DNA from: CAWGAJ01 sp963820545
GTDB lineage: Bacteria > Planctomycetota > Planctomycetia > Pirellulales > Thermoguttaceae
Length of the DNA: 64,000 bases
Reading direction: 5' to 3'
Assembly (NCBI GenBank): GCA_963820545.1
Contig: CAWGAJ010000001.1
Span: 682,001 to 746,000 of the forward strand
The position numbers and the translations under genes were made by a program. Under the pieces are notes generated by a model that did no database searches, had not been told where the DNA came from, and was given only the letters and a program-made list of their open reading frames with translations. This document shows positions 52,788 through 63,820 of the stretch, one piece after another; position 1 is the stretch's first letter, and the number at the start of each line of letters is the position of its first letter.

Positions 52788-53975
52788 ATGCAAGACCTGA
52801 ATTTGACGAACGAATCCATTGAAATTCAATGTTCCATCTCGGCGGCATTCGAGGATTGGCTTGCCCGGGCCGGCGGCTCATTGACCGTTTCCACCTATCA
52901 GGCGGGAAAGGTGGCGATGATCGGCTGGGACGGTCGCCAGGTCACGCTCTTGATGCGTGATTTTGATAAACCGATGGGCATGGCCGTGGCGGGAAAACGG
53001 CTGGTGTTGGCCACGCGAAATGACTTGTGTATTTTCGCCAATGCGACGCCGTTGGCTGATGAATATTTGGAAGATCAACCGGGGCGTTACGATGCCTTGT
53101 ATTTACCCCGCGCGACTTATCACACGGGCGACCTTAATACTCACGATCTGGCGGTTACGGCCGAAGGAATAGTCTTGGCGGCAACGCGGTTTTCGTGTCT
53201 TGCTCGACTGAGTTTTGATTTTAATTTTGTTCCCCTGTGGAAGCCTCGTTTTGTAACCGATCTGGTGCCGGAGGACCGTTGTCATCTGAACGGTCTGGCG
53301 CTTTATGAAAATCGTCCGCGATACGTGACGGCTTTGGGCCAAACCGACACGGTCGGCGGGTGGCGGGAGAACAAGGCTGCGGGCGGCCTGGTGATCGACG
53401 TAACGAGGGAGGAGATTATTGCCGAGGGTCTGTCGATGCCGCATTCGCCGCGCTGGTACGAGGGGCGATTATGGGTGCTAAACTCCGGCACGGGCGAGTT
53501 GTTGACGATCGATCCGCAAAGCGGCCGGCAAGAGGCGGTGTGCGGGCTGCCGGGATATTTACGGGGCTTGTGTTTTATCGGGCCATACGCCGTGGTGGGC
53601 TTGTGCAAGATCAGGGAGAAGCACATTTTCGGCGGCCTGCCGGTGCAATCGCGATATGAAGAATTGCGTTGCGGTCTGGCGGTGGTGGATCTGCGGAGCG
53701 GCCGGGAAGCGGGATTTTTTGAGTTTACCCAGGGGTGTGAAGAGATTTACGACGTGGCTTTTTTGCCGGGTATTTACCGGCCGATGATTTTGAATTTGAC
53801 AAAAGCCGCGGTGCGCCAGGCGATGACCAATCCCCAGTCGGCGTTCTGGCTGCGGCCCAGCCAGGAGATCCGCGAGGATGCGTCCGCAGCAGAAAAGATA
53901 CAGGATCAGCAGAATGTAGACCACAATTCGGCCCTGGACGTGGCCGAACAAATGGCGCCTCTAGCGACAAAATGA
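52788..53975 (+). CDS. TIGR03032 family protein (DUF4915-like)
   Basis: This protein has 395 residues and a beta-propeller-like sequence. AGGA precedes ATG 52788. The signature stretches of TIGR03032 are present: STYQAGKVAMIGWDGRQVTL, TGDLNTHDLAVTAEGIVLAA, RCHLNGLALYENRPRYVTAL and LSMPHSPRWYEGRLWVLNSG then GELLTID. The family appears in species with large TPR or sulfotransferase-containing operons; its function is not known. The giant surface protein begins 39 bases after its stop, so both are probably in one transcript. Confidence 0.93.
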   Translation: MQDLNLTNESIEIQCSISAAFEDWLARAGGSLTVSTYQAGKVAMIGWDGRQVTLLMRDFDKPMGMAVAGKRLVLATRNDLCIFANATPLADEYLEDQPGRYDALYLPRATYHTGDLNTHDLAVTAEGIVLAATRFSCLARLSFDFNFVPLWKPRFVTDLVPEDRCHLNGLALYENRPRYVTALGQTDTVGGWRENKAAGGLVIDVTREEIIAEGLSMPHSPRWYEGRLWVLNSGTGELLTIDPQSGRQEAVCGLPGYLRGLCFIGPYAVVGLCKIREKHIFGGLPVQSRYEELRCGLAVVDLRSGREAGFFEFTQGCEEIYDVAFLPGIYRPMILNLTKAAVRQAMTNPQSAFWLRPSQEIREDASAAEKIQDQQNVDHNSALDVAEQMAPLATK

Positions 53976-54013
53976 GTTTCGGGCGCCGCGATATTATGCG
54001 AGGATAAAAAATC

Positions 54014-57000
54014 ATGTCTTTATATCGAATGCCGAAATACCAGCGAGTTGGCAACACCTGGGAAAGCATCGTGGAGTTTTTCAACGGTGGAAAGCGGCGC
54101 CGCGCCAAGGGAGGTCGCCAGCGGCGGCTGATGATCGATCCTTTGGAAGAGCGGATGCTGCTTACGCTCACCGTGGGGAATCCCACCGACAATTTGGTCA
54201 ACGCCGCCGTTCTCAATTTCATAGGGACGCTTCAAGGCCAAACCACGCCTACAACGCCTCAAGGAAGGAACTCGCAAGCAAACGTACAATTAGGCTCGCA
54301 ATATACAGACTTTGGGCAAGCGGTGGCAATAGATCACAACGGCGATTTCGTGGTGGCTTGGACCCGCGTCGATCCGGTAATCGATAATCACGGCAACCTG
54401 GTGATTGATCCGACAACTTCCAGCTATATGACCGACGCGAACATCTACGCCCGCTATTACACCGACGAAGTGCAGCGGATCGTGTTGCCCGCTGCCGTCC
54501 TTAACGGAACCGCAAATCAACCTTACAGCTTCTCCCTGCTTTACGGCGGCAACGCGGTGCAGAAGATCAGTTTTTCCGCGGGGACGCCGGAGGGCGGAAC
54601 CGCCACCAACATCGTGGGATACTTTTCCCTGAGCTATGGCAGTCAAACAACCAATCAAATTTTGTTTGACGAAACAAACTGGGCATCGCTTAATGCCACA
54701 GTAAATAACGCGCAACTGATGCAAAATGCGCTGCGGGCCTTGGGCGGCGTCTTGGCGGATGTGCAAGTGCAGGCGATCGATGCGCGCGATTATCTGGTGG
54801 TATTTGGCGATGCGTCGCAGGGCATGACTACAATGCCGCTGCTCACGATGACGAAACCCGCCTGGTCTTCGGGTTTCCTGCCGAGCGCCATTGTTAGTTG
54901 GCAACGGCAGCCGACGTTAATTGGAACGTCGAGCACCACCGGCGCGCCGACAATATTTATTCACCCCACTGATCCGTCGCAAACGGCCACGTCAATCGAG
55001 CAGGCTTTCGCGCAAACCGCCCAATCCCAAATGATCGGGGCGGTGAGCATCCGTGCTCCGGACTTGGTTGGCAATTACCTTTCGCCTTATCCCGAGGTCA
55101 AGGTCACGTCGGTAAGCACCGCGGACGATCCGCTGGGTTTGCGGACTTTCGATATTACTTTCGTGGGCGACTCGGGCAAACAGGACCAGCCGCTTTTAAT
55201 GATGCACGACGCCAACGGCAATTCGCTTATACAGGATGCGCAGGGCAATCTGGTCGATCCGCTAGCCGACGGGACGGCGGTGAAAACGCTGAAACAGTGC
55301 AGTCCCGTGTTTCGGGTGAATCCCGAGGAACCGGACAATATTTATACACCCCTGCCGGACAAGTACAATCAGATCAATCCGGCGGTGGCCATGGACGCCG
55401 ACGGCGATTTTGTAATTACCTGGGAAAGCGAAGTCCCGGATTCGGTCACTCCCGGCAGCAAAACCGACATTTTTGCGCGGCGTTTCACGCCGCAGGGATT
55501 GCTCGAGATACCCAACCTGGTGATTTCCAGCACCAACATATCGGTTGCGGAAACAGGCTCAAAAACCATTATGGTGAGTCTTGCCTCGCAGCCAACCGCA
55601 CCGGTGACGGTAAACTTTGCCGAGCAGTCGGGAGGCGATGTGGACCTCACGCTTGACACGGATTCATCCATTTCGGGTAATCAGTCCACGCCGCTCTACT
55701 TTGACTCCACTAACTGGTACCTTACGCAGCCGATAACAATAAATGCGGCCGCGGATACTGCTAGTTCGGGTCCGGAAGTAAATGGAACGGCGAAATGGGA
55801 CGTATCGGCGAACGGTTTTACCACGCAAACCATCACCGCCACCGAGGTCGATCGCCAGAGTTTTGTGATTACCAACAATCTCGGCCAAGTTGTTAATAAT
55901 ATCTCTGTTCCGGAAGGGGGCACAAACACTTTCTACCTCAAGCTGGGCGGCGATCCGGGCGGGAGTATTCGAGTGGGGGTCGCGTCTCTTGGGGGCGATC
56001 CAGACCTGACGCTTCCGTCGAATCCCACGCTACTTAACTTTGACTCCACCAACTGGAACACTGCGCAGACGGTAACGATCAAGGCGGCCGAGAACGCGGT
56101 TGAAAACCTGGACTACGTTAATGGGACCGCCTCCTTTAGTGTGAGCGCGACTACTAATTATGCCGTCCAGACGGTTACCGCAACCGAAGTCGATAACGAC
56201 GTGCCCAGCCTGGTGCTTTCCACCAATACCGTATCGGTTATCGAAGGCGGGACAAACACGTTTGGCGTAAGTCTGGCCCAGGATCCGGGCAATAATGTTA
56301 CCGTAAACGTCGAGAGGCGGGCGGACAGCGATAGAGACCTTTCCGACCCTGTCGCTAATGCCACAACCGGCATTAATGCGCTCACCTTTACCGGCGGCGC
56401 GGGCGGCACCTGGAACACGCTGCAGTTTGTAACAATCAATGCGGCCCAGGACGCCGATCACATCAATGGCACTTCATACTTTGATTTGTATGTTAATAAC
56501 TCGCTTTATCCCCTTGAGACGGTTACTGCCAATGAGATCGATGTAGGGCAGTTTGTGATTAGCGACGCATTAGGGAATCCCCTCAATAGTTTAATGGTTC
56601 CTGAGGGGGGATCAGGCAGTTTTTACGTTAGACTTTCCGGCCCAATGGCATCGAATACAACTACGACGGTGGCCGTTTCACTACCGGTGTCCACCAATGC
56701 GAGCTTAACTGTCAATCAGAATACGCTCACTTTTACACCCAACAACTGGAATACGCGGCAGATGGTAACGGTAAGTGCGGCAGTGGACACTCCAAACGCA
56801 ATTAATGGAACCGCGGTGGTTTACATAAATGCAGTGGGGTATCAGTCTCAGCATATCGCCGTAATGGAGCAGGATATTGATATATCGACCGCAGACCTGA
56901 TCGTGGTTAACAGCGCATTGTTTATTCAAGATGGAGGGACAACTAGCTTTACCGTTCAGCTTGCCCACCAACCAACGCTGGTGAATGCGAGTGGTCAGAT

Positions 57001-59752
57001 TATTCCCGTAGCTGTGTCGATCACCCGGCAGTTTGGCAGCGAAGCGGACATCACAGCTGTTCCCGGTACGCTTACTTTTAACGACCAGAATTGGAATACC
57101 CCGCAGACGGTAACGATCAACTCGAGCCGGGATGCCGATGGCAACGATGGAGTCGCACGTTTTAATTTATCAACGAACTCGACGGAGTTTCCCCCCACGG
57201 GTAACGTCACGGTGACCGTAATGGAGATCGATAATGATTTGCTCACGCTGAATCTTTCCACATCGGCAGTAACGGTTATCGAGGGAGGCATGGCAACCTT
57301 CACCGTCTCGCTTCCGGCCTCAGCCCCCGCCCCGGTAGCAGTGACAATTGCCAGGCAACTGGATGTTCCCGCGAGCAATCCGCTCGCGACCACGCCGACG
57401 CTGCCTTTGACTTTCACTCTTAATCCGGGCGGCAGCCAGCCGGTAACGCTCACGGCCGTGGATCCCGTGACTACGGATACCACCAATGACACGGCCAATT
57501 TTTACGTGTCCGCCCCGGGTTATACGGTACAGGCAGTAGCCGCAACCCAAATCGACACTAACGGCACGCCCGTAGTGGTTTCGTCCAGTAGCGTGTCGGT
57601 CGCCGAAGGCGGATATTCACTGTTAAAAGTGCATCTGGCCTACCAACCGCTCTCGAATATGACGGTGACTATTAACAAATCGCCGTTCGGCGATGTGGAT
57701 TTGACTTTAAATGACACTGATCAGATAACTCCGGGCTATCAGAATACGCTTGTCTTTACACCCAGCAATTGGAACGTCCCGCAGACATTAATATTTTATG
57801 CGGCCGAGGACGGACCGCCCGCTGAGCCCGTCCCTATAAATGGATCGGCCAGTTTTGTGCTATCTTCCCAAATGGGCGCAACCGCTTTTGGGACGAGGAC
57901 CGTGACGGTAAGAGAGGTTGATAACGATTTTGCTCCGCTGGTTGTTTCCACGGATTTCGTACCGGTTTTAGAGGGATCGTCAGGCATTTTCACGGTTGCA
58001 CTTCCCAGCGCGCCACTATCGAATGTGACGGTGACCATCACGAGAGATCCCAGCAGCGACGCGGACCTCCATGCCGTTAGCACCACGCTCACACTTACTC
58101 CCACCAACTATAAACAGACGGTGGAGATCGTCGCGGATGCCGATGAGGACACGGTCAATGGAACGGCGACCTTTTTGGTGTCGGCGACCGGTTACCTGAG
58201 CCAGACGGTAACGGCAAGCGAGATCGACAAGTTATCGAGCGTGAGGCCGTTGGCGGCGCCCAGCGATCCGACGCTTTATCTTCCCAATCCCACTAGCGAT
58301 CCTTATACCTTCCGGGTGAATACTTTTACCGCCAACGGTCAATTCGATCCGGCGGTGGCCATGGACGAGTACGGCAATTTTGTAATCTCCTGGACCAATG
58401 AAGGGCAATTCGTCAGCTACTATAACAACATCAGCGCCCGGCGATTTTCCCGCGACGGCACGCCGCAAATAAATCCAATTACGAATAACAAGATGGAATG
58501 GTCGGTGACCAATACCACGACAGTCGACAATGAGCTGTCGTATGCGGCCATGAGCGAGGACGGTCACTTTCTCATTACCTGGACGCGAGATAGCTACTCT
58601 CTGCCGCTTACACCGCCGTATGGGTATTATCTAGGCGGCGCAATTGAAGCCGTGTTGTATAATCTCGACGGCTCAATACTGGCCCCTGAGTTTAACGTGG
58701 GCGGGGGCGGCTATTCCACGGCGTCGTTCGATCGGTCCAATAATTTTATAATTGGATGGACAGAAGGCGACACAACTCCGCACGATACCATCGCTTATAA
58801 CGTCAATCCCTCGAATACCTACGCCCGGATGTATGCCTTGCCGGATACTTTACTTCCCGGCGTACCCGTGCAAATCCGCTCGACGTTTCGCGTTAATAGC
58901 GCCGATCTTGGCAGTGATGGGACCACTGGCTCGGTGTCAAGATGGTCGGGGTCCCAAGGCTTAAGCCAGGTATCCTTGGACGCGGACGGCGACGTCACAG
59001 TCAGCTATGAGGGGATCGGCCCCGACATCTACCAAGACGTGACACTCAATGCCGATCTGACTATCGAACAGCAACTGGCCGCTTTATTCGCTACAAATAC
59101 CAATGCCCAACTCGGGCGCATTCGCGCGCAGTTGGAGCAAGTTTACAGTGTGATCCGCGGCGAGGCCAATGGCATCATGTTCTCGCAGTTTAACACCGAT
59201 CCGCAGCAAGCCAATAATAATCTGATGGTTGTCGATCGCGATTCGGTGGCGAATGCCGAGCGTGACGGTGATGATCAGCGAGTTTTCATCTTCCTGGATA
59301 GTCTAACCACAACCGGCACGTTCACCATACGACTCACCACGCCCGACGTGGCGAGAAATGTGGACATTCAAATCACACCCATCTACTTACCGAACAACGG
59401 CCCAATCGATGCCGCCCGAACCCAGGGAGCGATCGAGGACGCTATCCGCAACCAAACCAACCGCTTAGGCCTCAGTTGGGCAAGGGCCGATGGAAGCTCC
59501 GGCTCCGTGTCGGTTGTCGATATTACCTCTCAGATTGCCGGGCGTACCGGCACGTATTGGGATTTCTCAAATCTTGATACTGATGGAGTGACTTTTTGGC
59601 TTCGAAACCAAATTGCCAGCGGCAACCTACACCGCTTAGTATACGAGGTCGATTTCCAAGGCGATTCGCATGACAAGTCGGGTATAAGTTTGACGTTTGT
59701 CAGACATGATATGCAGTACAGCAATGCCGCTGGCGCAAGCCCCCTCCGATAG
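54014..59752 (+). CDS. Giant LEPRxLL-type surface protein, N-terminal part
   Basis: This frame has 1912 residues. A basic N-terminus ends in RRLMIDPLEERMLLTLTVGN, a variant of the planctomycete LEPRxLL segment that marks very large exported proteins. Residues 70-480 contain repeats of the type VAIDHNGDFVVAWTRVD ... YARYY. About eight Calx-beta-like repeats of 113 residues follow (about 500-1405), each with a start like STNTVSVIEGGTNTFGVSLA, a middle NWNTAQTVTI and an end TVTATEVDND. The DxDND-type motifs could bind calcium. The frame ends at 59752 after a run of five C's near 59741; one fewer C joins it to the next frame. Confidence 0.9.
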   Translation: MSLYRMPKYQRVGNTWESIVEFFNGGKRRRAKGGRQRRLMIDPLEERMLLTLTVGNPTDNLVNAAVLNFIGTLQGQTTPTTPQGRNSQANVQLGSQYTDFGQAVAIDHNGDFVVAWTRVDPVIDNHGNLVIDPTTSSYMTDANIYARYYTDEVQRIVLPAAVLNGTANQPYSFSLLYGGNAVQKISFSAGTPEGGTATNIVGYFSLSYGSQTTNQILFDETNWASLNATVNNAQLMQNALRALGGVLADVQVQAIDARDYLVVFGDASQGMTTMPLLTMTKPAWSSGFLPSAIVSWQRQPTLIGTSSTTGAPTIFIHPTDPSQTATSIEQAFAQTAQSQMIGAVSIRAPDLVGNYLSPYPEVKVTSVSTADDPLGLRTFDITFVGDSGKQDQPLLMMHDANGNSLIQDAQGNLVDPLADGTAVKTLKQCSPVFRVNPEEPDNIYTPLPDKYNQINPAVAMDADGDFVITWESEVPDSVTPGSKTDIFARRFTPQGLLEIPNLVISSTNISVAETGSKTIMVSLASQPTAPVTVNFAEQSGGDVDLTLDTDSSISGNQSTPLYFDSTNWYLTQPITINAAADTASSGPEVNGTAKWDVSANGFTTQTITATEVDRQSFVITNNLGQVVNNISVPEGGTNTFYLKLGGDPGGSIRVGVASLGGDPDLTLPSNPTLLNFDSTNWNTAQTVTIKAAENAVENLDYVNGTASFSVSATTNYAVQTVTATEVDNDVPSLVLSTNTVSVIEGGTNTFGVSLAQDPGNNVTVNVERRADSDRDLSDPVANATTGINALTFTGGAGGTWNTLQFVTINAAQDADHINGTSYFDLYVNNSLYPLETVTANEIDVGQFVISDALGNPLNSLMVPEGGSGSFYVRLSGPMASNTTTTVAVSLPVSTNASLTVNQNTLTFTPNNWNTRQMVTVSAAVDTPNAINGTAVVYINAVGYQSQHIAVMEQDIDISTADLIVVNSALFIQDGGTTSFTVQLAHQPTLVNASGQIIPVAVSITRQFGSEADITAVPGTLTFNDQNWNTPQTVTINSSRDADGNDGVARFNLSTNSTEFPPTGNVTVTVMEIDNDLLTLNLSTSAVTVIEGGMATFTVSLPASAPAPVAVTIARQLDVPASNPLATTPTLPLTFTLNPGGSQPVTLTAVDPVTTDTTNDTANFYVSAPGYTVQAVAATQIDTNGTPVVVSSSSVSVAEGGYSLLKVHLAYQPLSNMTVTINKSPFGDVDLTLNDTDQITPGYQNTLVFTPSNWNVPQTLIFYAAEDGPPAEPVPINGSASFVLSSQMGATAFGTRTVTVREVDNDFAPLVVSTDFVPVLEGSSGIFTVALPSAPLSNVTVTITRDPSSDADLHAVSTTLTLTPTNYKQTVEIVADADEDTVNGTATFLVSATGYLSQTVTASEIDKLSSVRPLAAPSDPTLYLPNPTSDPYTFRVNTFTANGQFDPAVAMDEYGNFVISWTNEGQFVSYYNNISARRFSRDGTPQINPITNNKMEWSVTNTTTVDNELSYAAMSEDGHFLITWTRDSYSLPLTPPYGYYLGGAIEAVLYNLDGSILAPEFNVGGGGYSTASFDRSNNFIIGWTEGDTTPHDTIAYNVNPSNTYARMYALPDTLLPGVPVQIRSTFRVNSADLGSDGTTGSVSRWSGSQGLSQVSLDADGDVTVSYEGIGPDIYQDVTLNADLTIEQQLAALFATNTNAQLGRIRAQLEQVYSVIRGEANGIMFSQFNTDPQQANNNLMVVDRDSVANAERDGDDQRVFIFLDSLTTTGTFTIRLTTPDVARNVDIQITPIYLPNNGPIDAARTQGAIEDAIRNQTNRLGLSWARADGSSGSVSVVDITSQIAGRTGTYWDFSNLDTDGVTFWLRNQIASGNLHRLVYEVDFQGDSHDKSGISLTFVRHDMQYSNAAGASPLR

Positions 59753-62700
59753 ACCGATCGTGGCAAACGCCAACACTGGTAATCCCGGCACGCCGCAGCA
59801 TGGCGCATCGATCGGCATGATGCCCAACGGCACTTTTGTCGTCGTCTGGACCCAAGATGATACATACACGAACCGAACAACAGGAAGTACAAGCGCACAA
59901 TTACAATTAGCGAACTCAATGCCCGCCGTGGCGGGCCAGAACATCTATTTCCGCACCTTCACGGAAAGCACCGACACCGCCGGCCCGGAAGTGACCGACG
60001 TGCTTGCTCCGGACGGCTCGGTTTTGAATACCACAAATCCCCTTTATTTCGACTCCGGCGGACTAAAGTACATGGTCCTCGATTTCGACGAGGAGATGAT
60101 GGCGGGCGATCCCACCACGAATCCCGACAGCATCCTGAATCCCGCTAATTTCATCCTCTCGCGCAACGGCGCCGCGATTGCCAATGGGGTCGTGAGCGTG
60201 CAATACGGCATGAACAAGGCGTACCAAGTGGGACTCAGCCCGCTGCCGACGAACAAGTGGGAGGCGGTTTTGACGCTGGATGCCAATAGCCTGCAATCCG
60301 GAAATCAGGCGTTGGGGACCGGCGTCTACACAATTCAGGTTCGCACGCCCCAGGCGGCGTCAACACAGACGTCAAGTACATCGGGCGTACGCGATCGGGC
60401 GGGCAATCCTTTAAATAGCAACGGCAATCTAAGCAACGGCGCCAGTTTTACCCGCCAATTTTCGGTGGTGGTAAGCGGGGTCGACAATTCCACGAGCCAA
60501 GATCCCGGCATTGGCGGCGGCACGGCTCAAAACGCTCATACCTACCCCGAATCGACCCGCGCGGTGGCCGTGGCGCCCAACGGCATTCAAATTGCCGTCT
60601 GGACGGCAACCTATACCGATTCCACGGGCGCCAGCTACGACCGCGTCTACTTCCGCCTCTACGACGATAACGGCGCACCCGCGGCGTTGCCATTATTGGT
60701 CAAGGACACCCTGGGAAATTACATTTACGCGCTGGATTCCAACAACAATCCCATAGTGATTGCCAACGTGGCTCCGGTAATGGCGGTTACTCCCCGATAC
60801 GACAACGGCGAAGTGGGCTTTACCGCCGCCGACCTTTCCTTCCTCAACGATAATCAACGTTTCGCCACGGTGGCTTGCGACGGCGACGGCGATTTCGTGG
60901 TTACCTGGACCAACATCGACAGTGCTACCGGAAACGCCGGAAACGCCGACGTTTACGCGCGGCACTTCAACTCCATGGGGCTGTTGAAGGGCGTGTATTC
61001 CGATCCGGCCACGGGAAAATATGTGGTCATCGCCGATACACTCGCCATGATAGACTACGGTGATGCTTTCCAGGTAAACGACTATACGGTCAGGGACCAG
61101 AAGTGGTCCAAGGTGGCCATGGACTCGCAAGGCGACTTCATCATCACGTGGTCGAGTTACAACGAAGAGGACAGTCAAGGGGGCACGGGGTTTGGCGTGT
61201 ACGCGAAGCGCTACAATTCGTCCGGTAGTGCCCTGGGCACGGAGTTCCGGGTGAATATCACGACCGCCGGCAATCAACAGAACTCCAGCGTGGCCTTGGC
61301 CGACAACGGGCGCTTTATGATCGTCTGGCAATCGGACCAAAACGGAGGTCAATACGATATCTTCGGTCGACTTTACCACCCCGACGGCACGCCGGGCGAG
61401 ACCACGCTCACCGGAGAATATCAGCTCAATGTCACCACAAGCGGCAGTCAACTGTACCCCGACGTGGCGATCGATCCCAGCGGCGCCAACATCGTGGTCG
61501 TCTGGCAGAGCGCCGGCCAGGACGGCAGCGGTTGGGGTATTTATGAAACACGCTTCCAGGTTTTTGACTTTTCCACCGTTTATCCGTATCCTTACTTATT
61601 ATTATTGCCCACCTCCTTTGCCGATCTGCTCGTGAATACTACGACCACGGGCGATCAAATGTACCCGTCGCTCTCCATGGCGCGAGACGGCACCTTTACA
61701 GTAGCATGGTGTGGCATCGGCAATCAATCGGTGCAAAGCGATACTTCCGGTTACGGCGTTTTTTATCAGCGGTTTGGCGTTTATGACCCGATAAATTTGC
61801 TTGAAAACCCCATTCAGGGCGAGATGCGCGCCAATACCGCCACCACGGGCAATCAATGGATTCCTTCGATAGGCACTGATGCCGTGGGCAACCTGGTTAT
61901 TCTATATACCGGCGTGGGCGCTACGGCCGGATCGACCGATGTTTATAAACATCTCATTGGAATAGCGGTCGATACGATTGGACCGATCGTGACCGGCGTA
62001 CTGCGTTTCGTGCCTACGGACCTTTCCGATCCTTCCAATCCTTCCAACCCTGCCAACCGCACTGCGTTGGTCGATGGCAATACCATACCCTCCACGGGAA
62101 CGGACATCAGTCAACTGATTGTCCTTTTCGACGAAAATCTCTCCATCCTGGGCGGTGTTACCGGCCAGCACAGCGTGATCAATCCGCAAAATTGGAAGCT
62201 CTATCTCAACAACAGTGAGATCGTCAGCGGCATCCAAAGCGTGACCTTCGGTTGGAATCCGCTTACCCGCAAGTACGAGGCCGTGCTTAACCTTGACGGC
62301 AATGGTCTCTCGGGCGGGGCCCCCGCCTTGCAAAGCGGCGACTATATTCTTGTGGTCAACGATCAGATTTGGGATGCGTCTTTGAATTTAGTTCCCCTCA
62401 CGGGCCAATATATCGGCAATGCGTTGGACGGCGATTTAGACGGCCAACCCGGCACGCTCACCGCCACGCTGACGGGTCAGTCGGGCTACGCTTTCCACAT
62501 CACCATTACTACTATCACCGCCACTACAAGTTCACTCGCGGAGTTTATGGTCAACAGCGCGGACACGGCCATTTATCAACAGAGCATCAGCACCCTGTAT
62601 GGCAGTAATTTGGGTCTGGAAGAAACCCGCCGCGCCGTGGCCATTGACCATAGCGGAGATTTCGCCGTGGTTTGGACGAGCTTCGGGCAAGACGATACAA

Positions 62701-63308
62701 GCGATCCCAACGGCGCCGGTGTTTACATGCGGGTGTTTGACCGCAACAATAATCCGATTGGGGATTCATTATATGAAGACATTCAGGTCAATACAACTAC
62801 TGCTGGCAATCAGCGCAACGCCTCGGTGGCCATGGACGCGGACGGCGATTTTGTGGTGGTGTGGGAAGGCCCGACCACAAGCCTCTACGGCAGCGGCTAT
62901 GATATTTACGCGCGGCGTTTCGATTCCATGGGCAAGGCGTTAGGCGGCGAATTCCGGGTTAACAGCAATTACACCAATGATCAGCTCGATCCCGCGGTGG
63001 CCATGGATCCCTACGGCAACTTCGTGGTGGTCTGGACCACGGTCGGCCAACCTTACAGCTACTTCAACGATATTCACGGCCAATTGTTCGATTACAACGG
63101 CCAGCGGCTCGGCAACGAGTTCCGCGTCAATTCACAAAACATTCCCGGCACGGGCACCAGCCCGGCGCCGCCGAAGCCCATGCCACCGTGGCCATGGATT
63201 ACAACGGCAATTTCGTGGTGGCCTGGGATCAGATTGTATACGAACATAACGGTTGGCCAACCAATTATTTCGTCTTCGCGCGGATGTTTGATAATCAAGG
63301 CAACGTGA
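59697..63308 (+). CDS. Giant surface protein, middle part (frameshift continuation)
   Basis: This is a continuation in a second frame; the true junction is near 59741, so the nominal start codon is not real. It contains GASIGMMPNGTFVVVWTQDD, VDGNTIPSTGTDISQLIVLF (a cadherin/Ig-like region with LYLNNSEIVSGIQSVTF) and many VAMDADGDFVVVWEGPT and ARRFDSMGKALGGEFRVNSN repeats. These recur about every 60-110 residues and probably form beta-propeller blades or sandwich repeats on the cell surface. The frame changes again near 63170. Confidence 0.88.
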   Translation: MSDMICSTAMPLAQAPSDRPIVANANTGNPGTPQHGASIGMMPNGTFVVVWTQDDTYTNRTTGSTSAQLQLANSMPAVAGQNIYFRTFTESTDTAGPEVTDVLAPDGSVLNTTNPLYFDSGGLKYMVLDFDEEMMAGDPTTNPDSILNPANFILSRNGAAIANGVVSVQYGMNKAYQVGLSPLPTNKWEAVLTLDANSLQSGNQALGTGVYTIQVRTPQAASTQTSSTSGVRDRAGNPLNSNGNLSNGASFTRQFSVVVSGVDNSTSQDPGIGGGTAQNAHTYPESTRAVAVAPNGIQIAVWTATYTDSTGASYDRVYFRLYDDNGAPAALPLLVKDTLGNYIYALDSNNNPIVIANVAPVMAVTPRYDNGEVGFTAADLSFLNDNQRFATVACDGDGDFVVTWTNIDSATGNAGNADVYARHFNSMGLLKGVYSDPATGKYVVIADTLAMIDYGDAFQVNDYTVRDQKWSKVAMDSQGDFIITWSSYNEEDSQGGTGFGVYAKRYNSSGSALGTEFRVNITTAGNQQNSSVALADNGRFMIVWQSDQNGGQYDIFGRLYHPDGTPGETTLTGEYQLNVTTSGSQLYPDVAIDPSGANIVVVWQSAGQDGSGWGIYETRFQVFDFSTVYPYPYLLLLPTSFADLLVNTTTTGDQMYPSLSMARDGTFTVAWCGIGNQSVQSDTSGYGVFYQRFGVYDPINLLENPIQGEMRANTATTGNQWIPSIGTDAVGNLVILYTGVGATAGSTDVYKHLIGIAVDTIGPIVTGVLRFVPTDLSDPSNPSNPANRTALVDGNTIPSTGTDISQLIVLFDENLSILGGVTGQHSVINPQNWKLYLNNSEIVSGIQSVTFGWNPLTRKYEAVLNLDGNGLSGGAPALQSGDYILVVNDQIWDASLNLVPLTGQYIGNALDGDLDGQPGTLTATLTGQSGYAFHITITTITATTSSLAEFMVNSADTAIYQQSISTLYGSNLGLEETRRAVAIDHSGDFAVVWTSFGQDDTSDPNGAGVYMRVFDRNNNPIGDSLYEDIQVNTTTAGNQRNASVAMDADGDFVVVWEGPTTSLYGSGYDIYARRFDSMGKALGGEFRVNSNYTNDQLDPAVAMDPYGNFVVVWTTVGQPYSYFNDIHGQLFDYNGQRLGNEFRVNSQNIPGTGTSPAPPKPMPPWPWITTAISWWPGIRLYTNITVGQPIISSSRGCLIIKAT

Positions 63309-63820
63309 GGGCCGTAAACGGAAACACCACGGAGTTCCAGGTAGACGCGAGCAACGCGAATTTCATGTCCGATTGGGAGCATTTACACCATCTCGTTCCC
63401 GGCATTTACGTTTGGCCCGCCAACGGCGGCAGTCCGGGCGGGAGGCCCGAGGAAACGCCGAAGGTCGCGCGTAATCCGCAGATTGCCATGGACGCCGCGG
63501 GCAATTTCATTATCGCTTGGGAAGCCAGCCAAGATAACGATATAAGAGAGACGCCCGTCGACGGGGTAGACAGCACGGGCATCTATTTCCGCCGCTTCAA
63601 TGCCAACGGCACCGCGGCCATGCCTAACGATCATCAGGCCAATCTCACGCTCATGGCTTTGGATAACGACTCGCCCACGCATCCGACTTGGACTCTCGAG
63701 CAATCGGCGCCTTATGGCGGAGATCAGGTGAATGCCACGATCGCCATGGACGTGGATGGCGACTACGTCATTGCCTGGGACGGCAATGCGCGCAACCCAA
63801 CCAGCTTTACCCGGAATTAG
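63188..63820 (+). CDS. Giant surface protein, C-terminal part seen (frameshift continuation)
   Basis: This is the third frame of the same gene; the junction near 63170 restores EAHATVAMDYNGNFVVAWDQ. The repeat type continues (NPQIAMDAAGNFIIAWEASQ, NATIAMDVDGDYVIAWDG). At about 63815 the frame changes again (PELAYSNRDDQGVFVRTFHT), and near 63945, in an AAAAG run, once more (FPTLAMTPAGAYVAVWQGN), reaching the window end still open. The complete protein is therefore at least 3300 residues long. Confidence 0.85.
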   Translation: MAMDYNGNFVVAWDQIVYEHNGWPTNYFVFARMFDNQGNVRAVNGNTTEFQVDASNANFMSDWEHLHHLVPGIYVWPANGGSPGGRPEETPKVARNPQIAMDAAGNFIIAWEASQDNDIRETPVDGVDSTGIYFRRFNANGTAAMPNDHQANLTLMALDNDSPTHPTWTLEQSAPYGGDQVNATIAMDVDGDYVIAWDGNARNPTSFTRN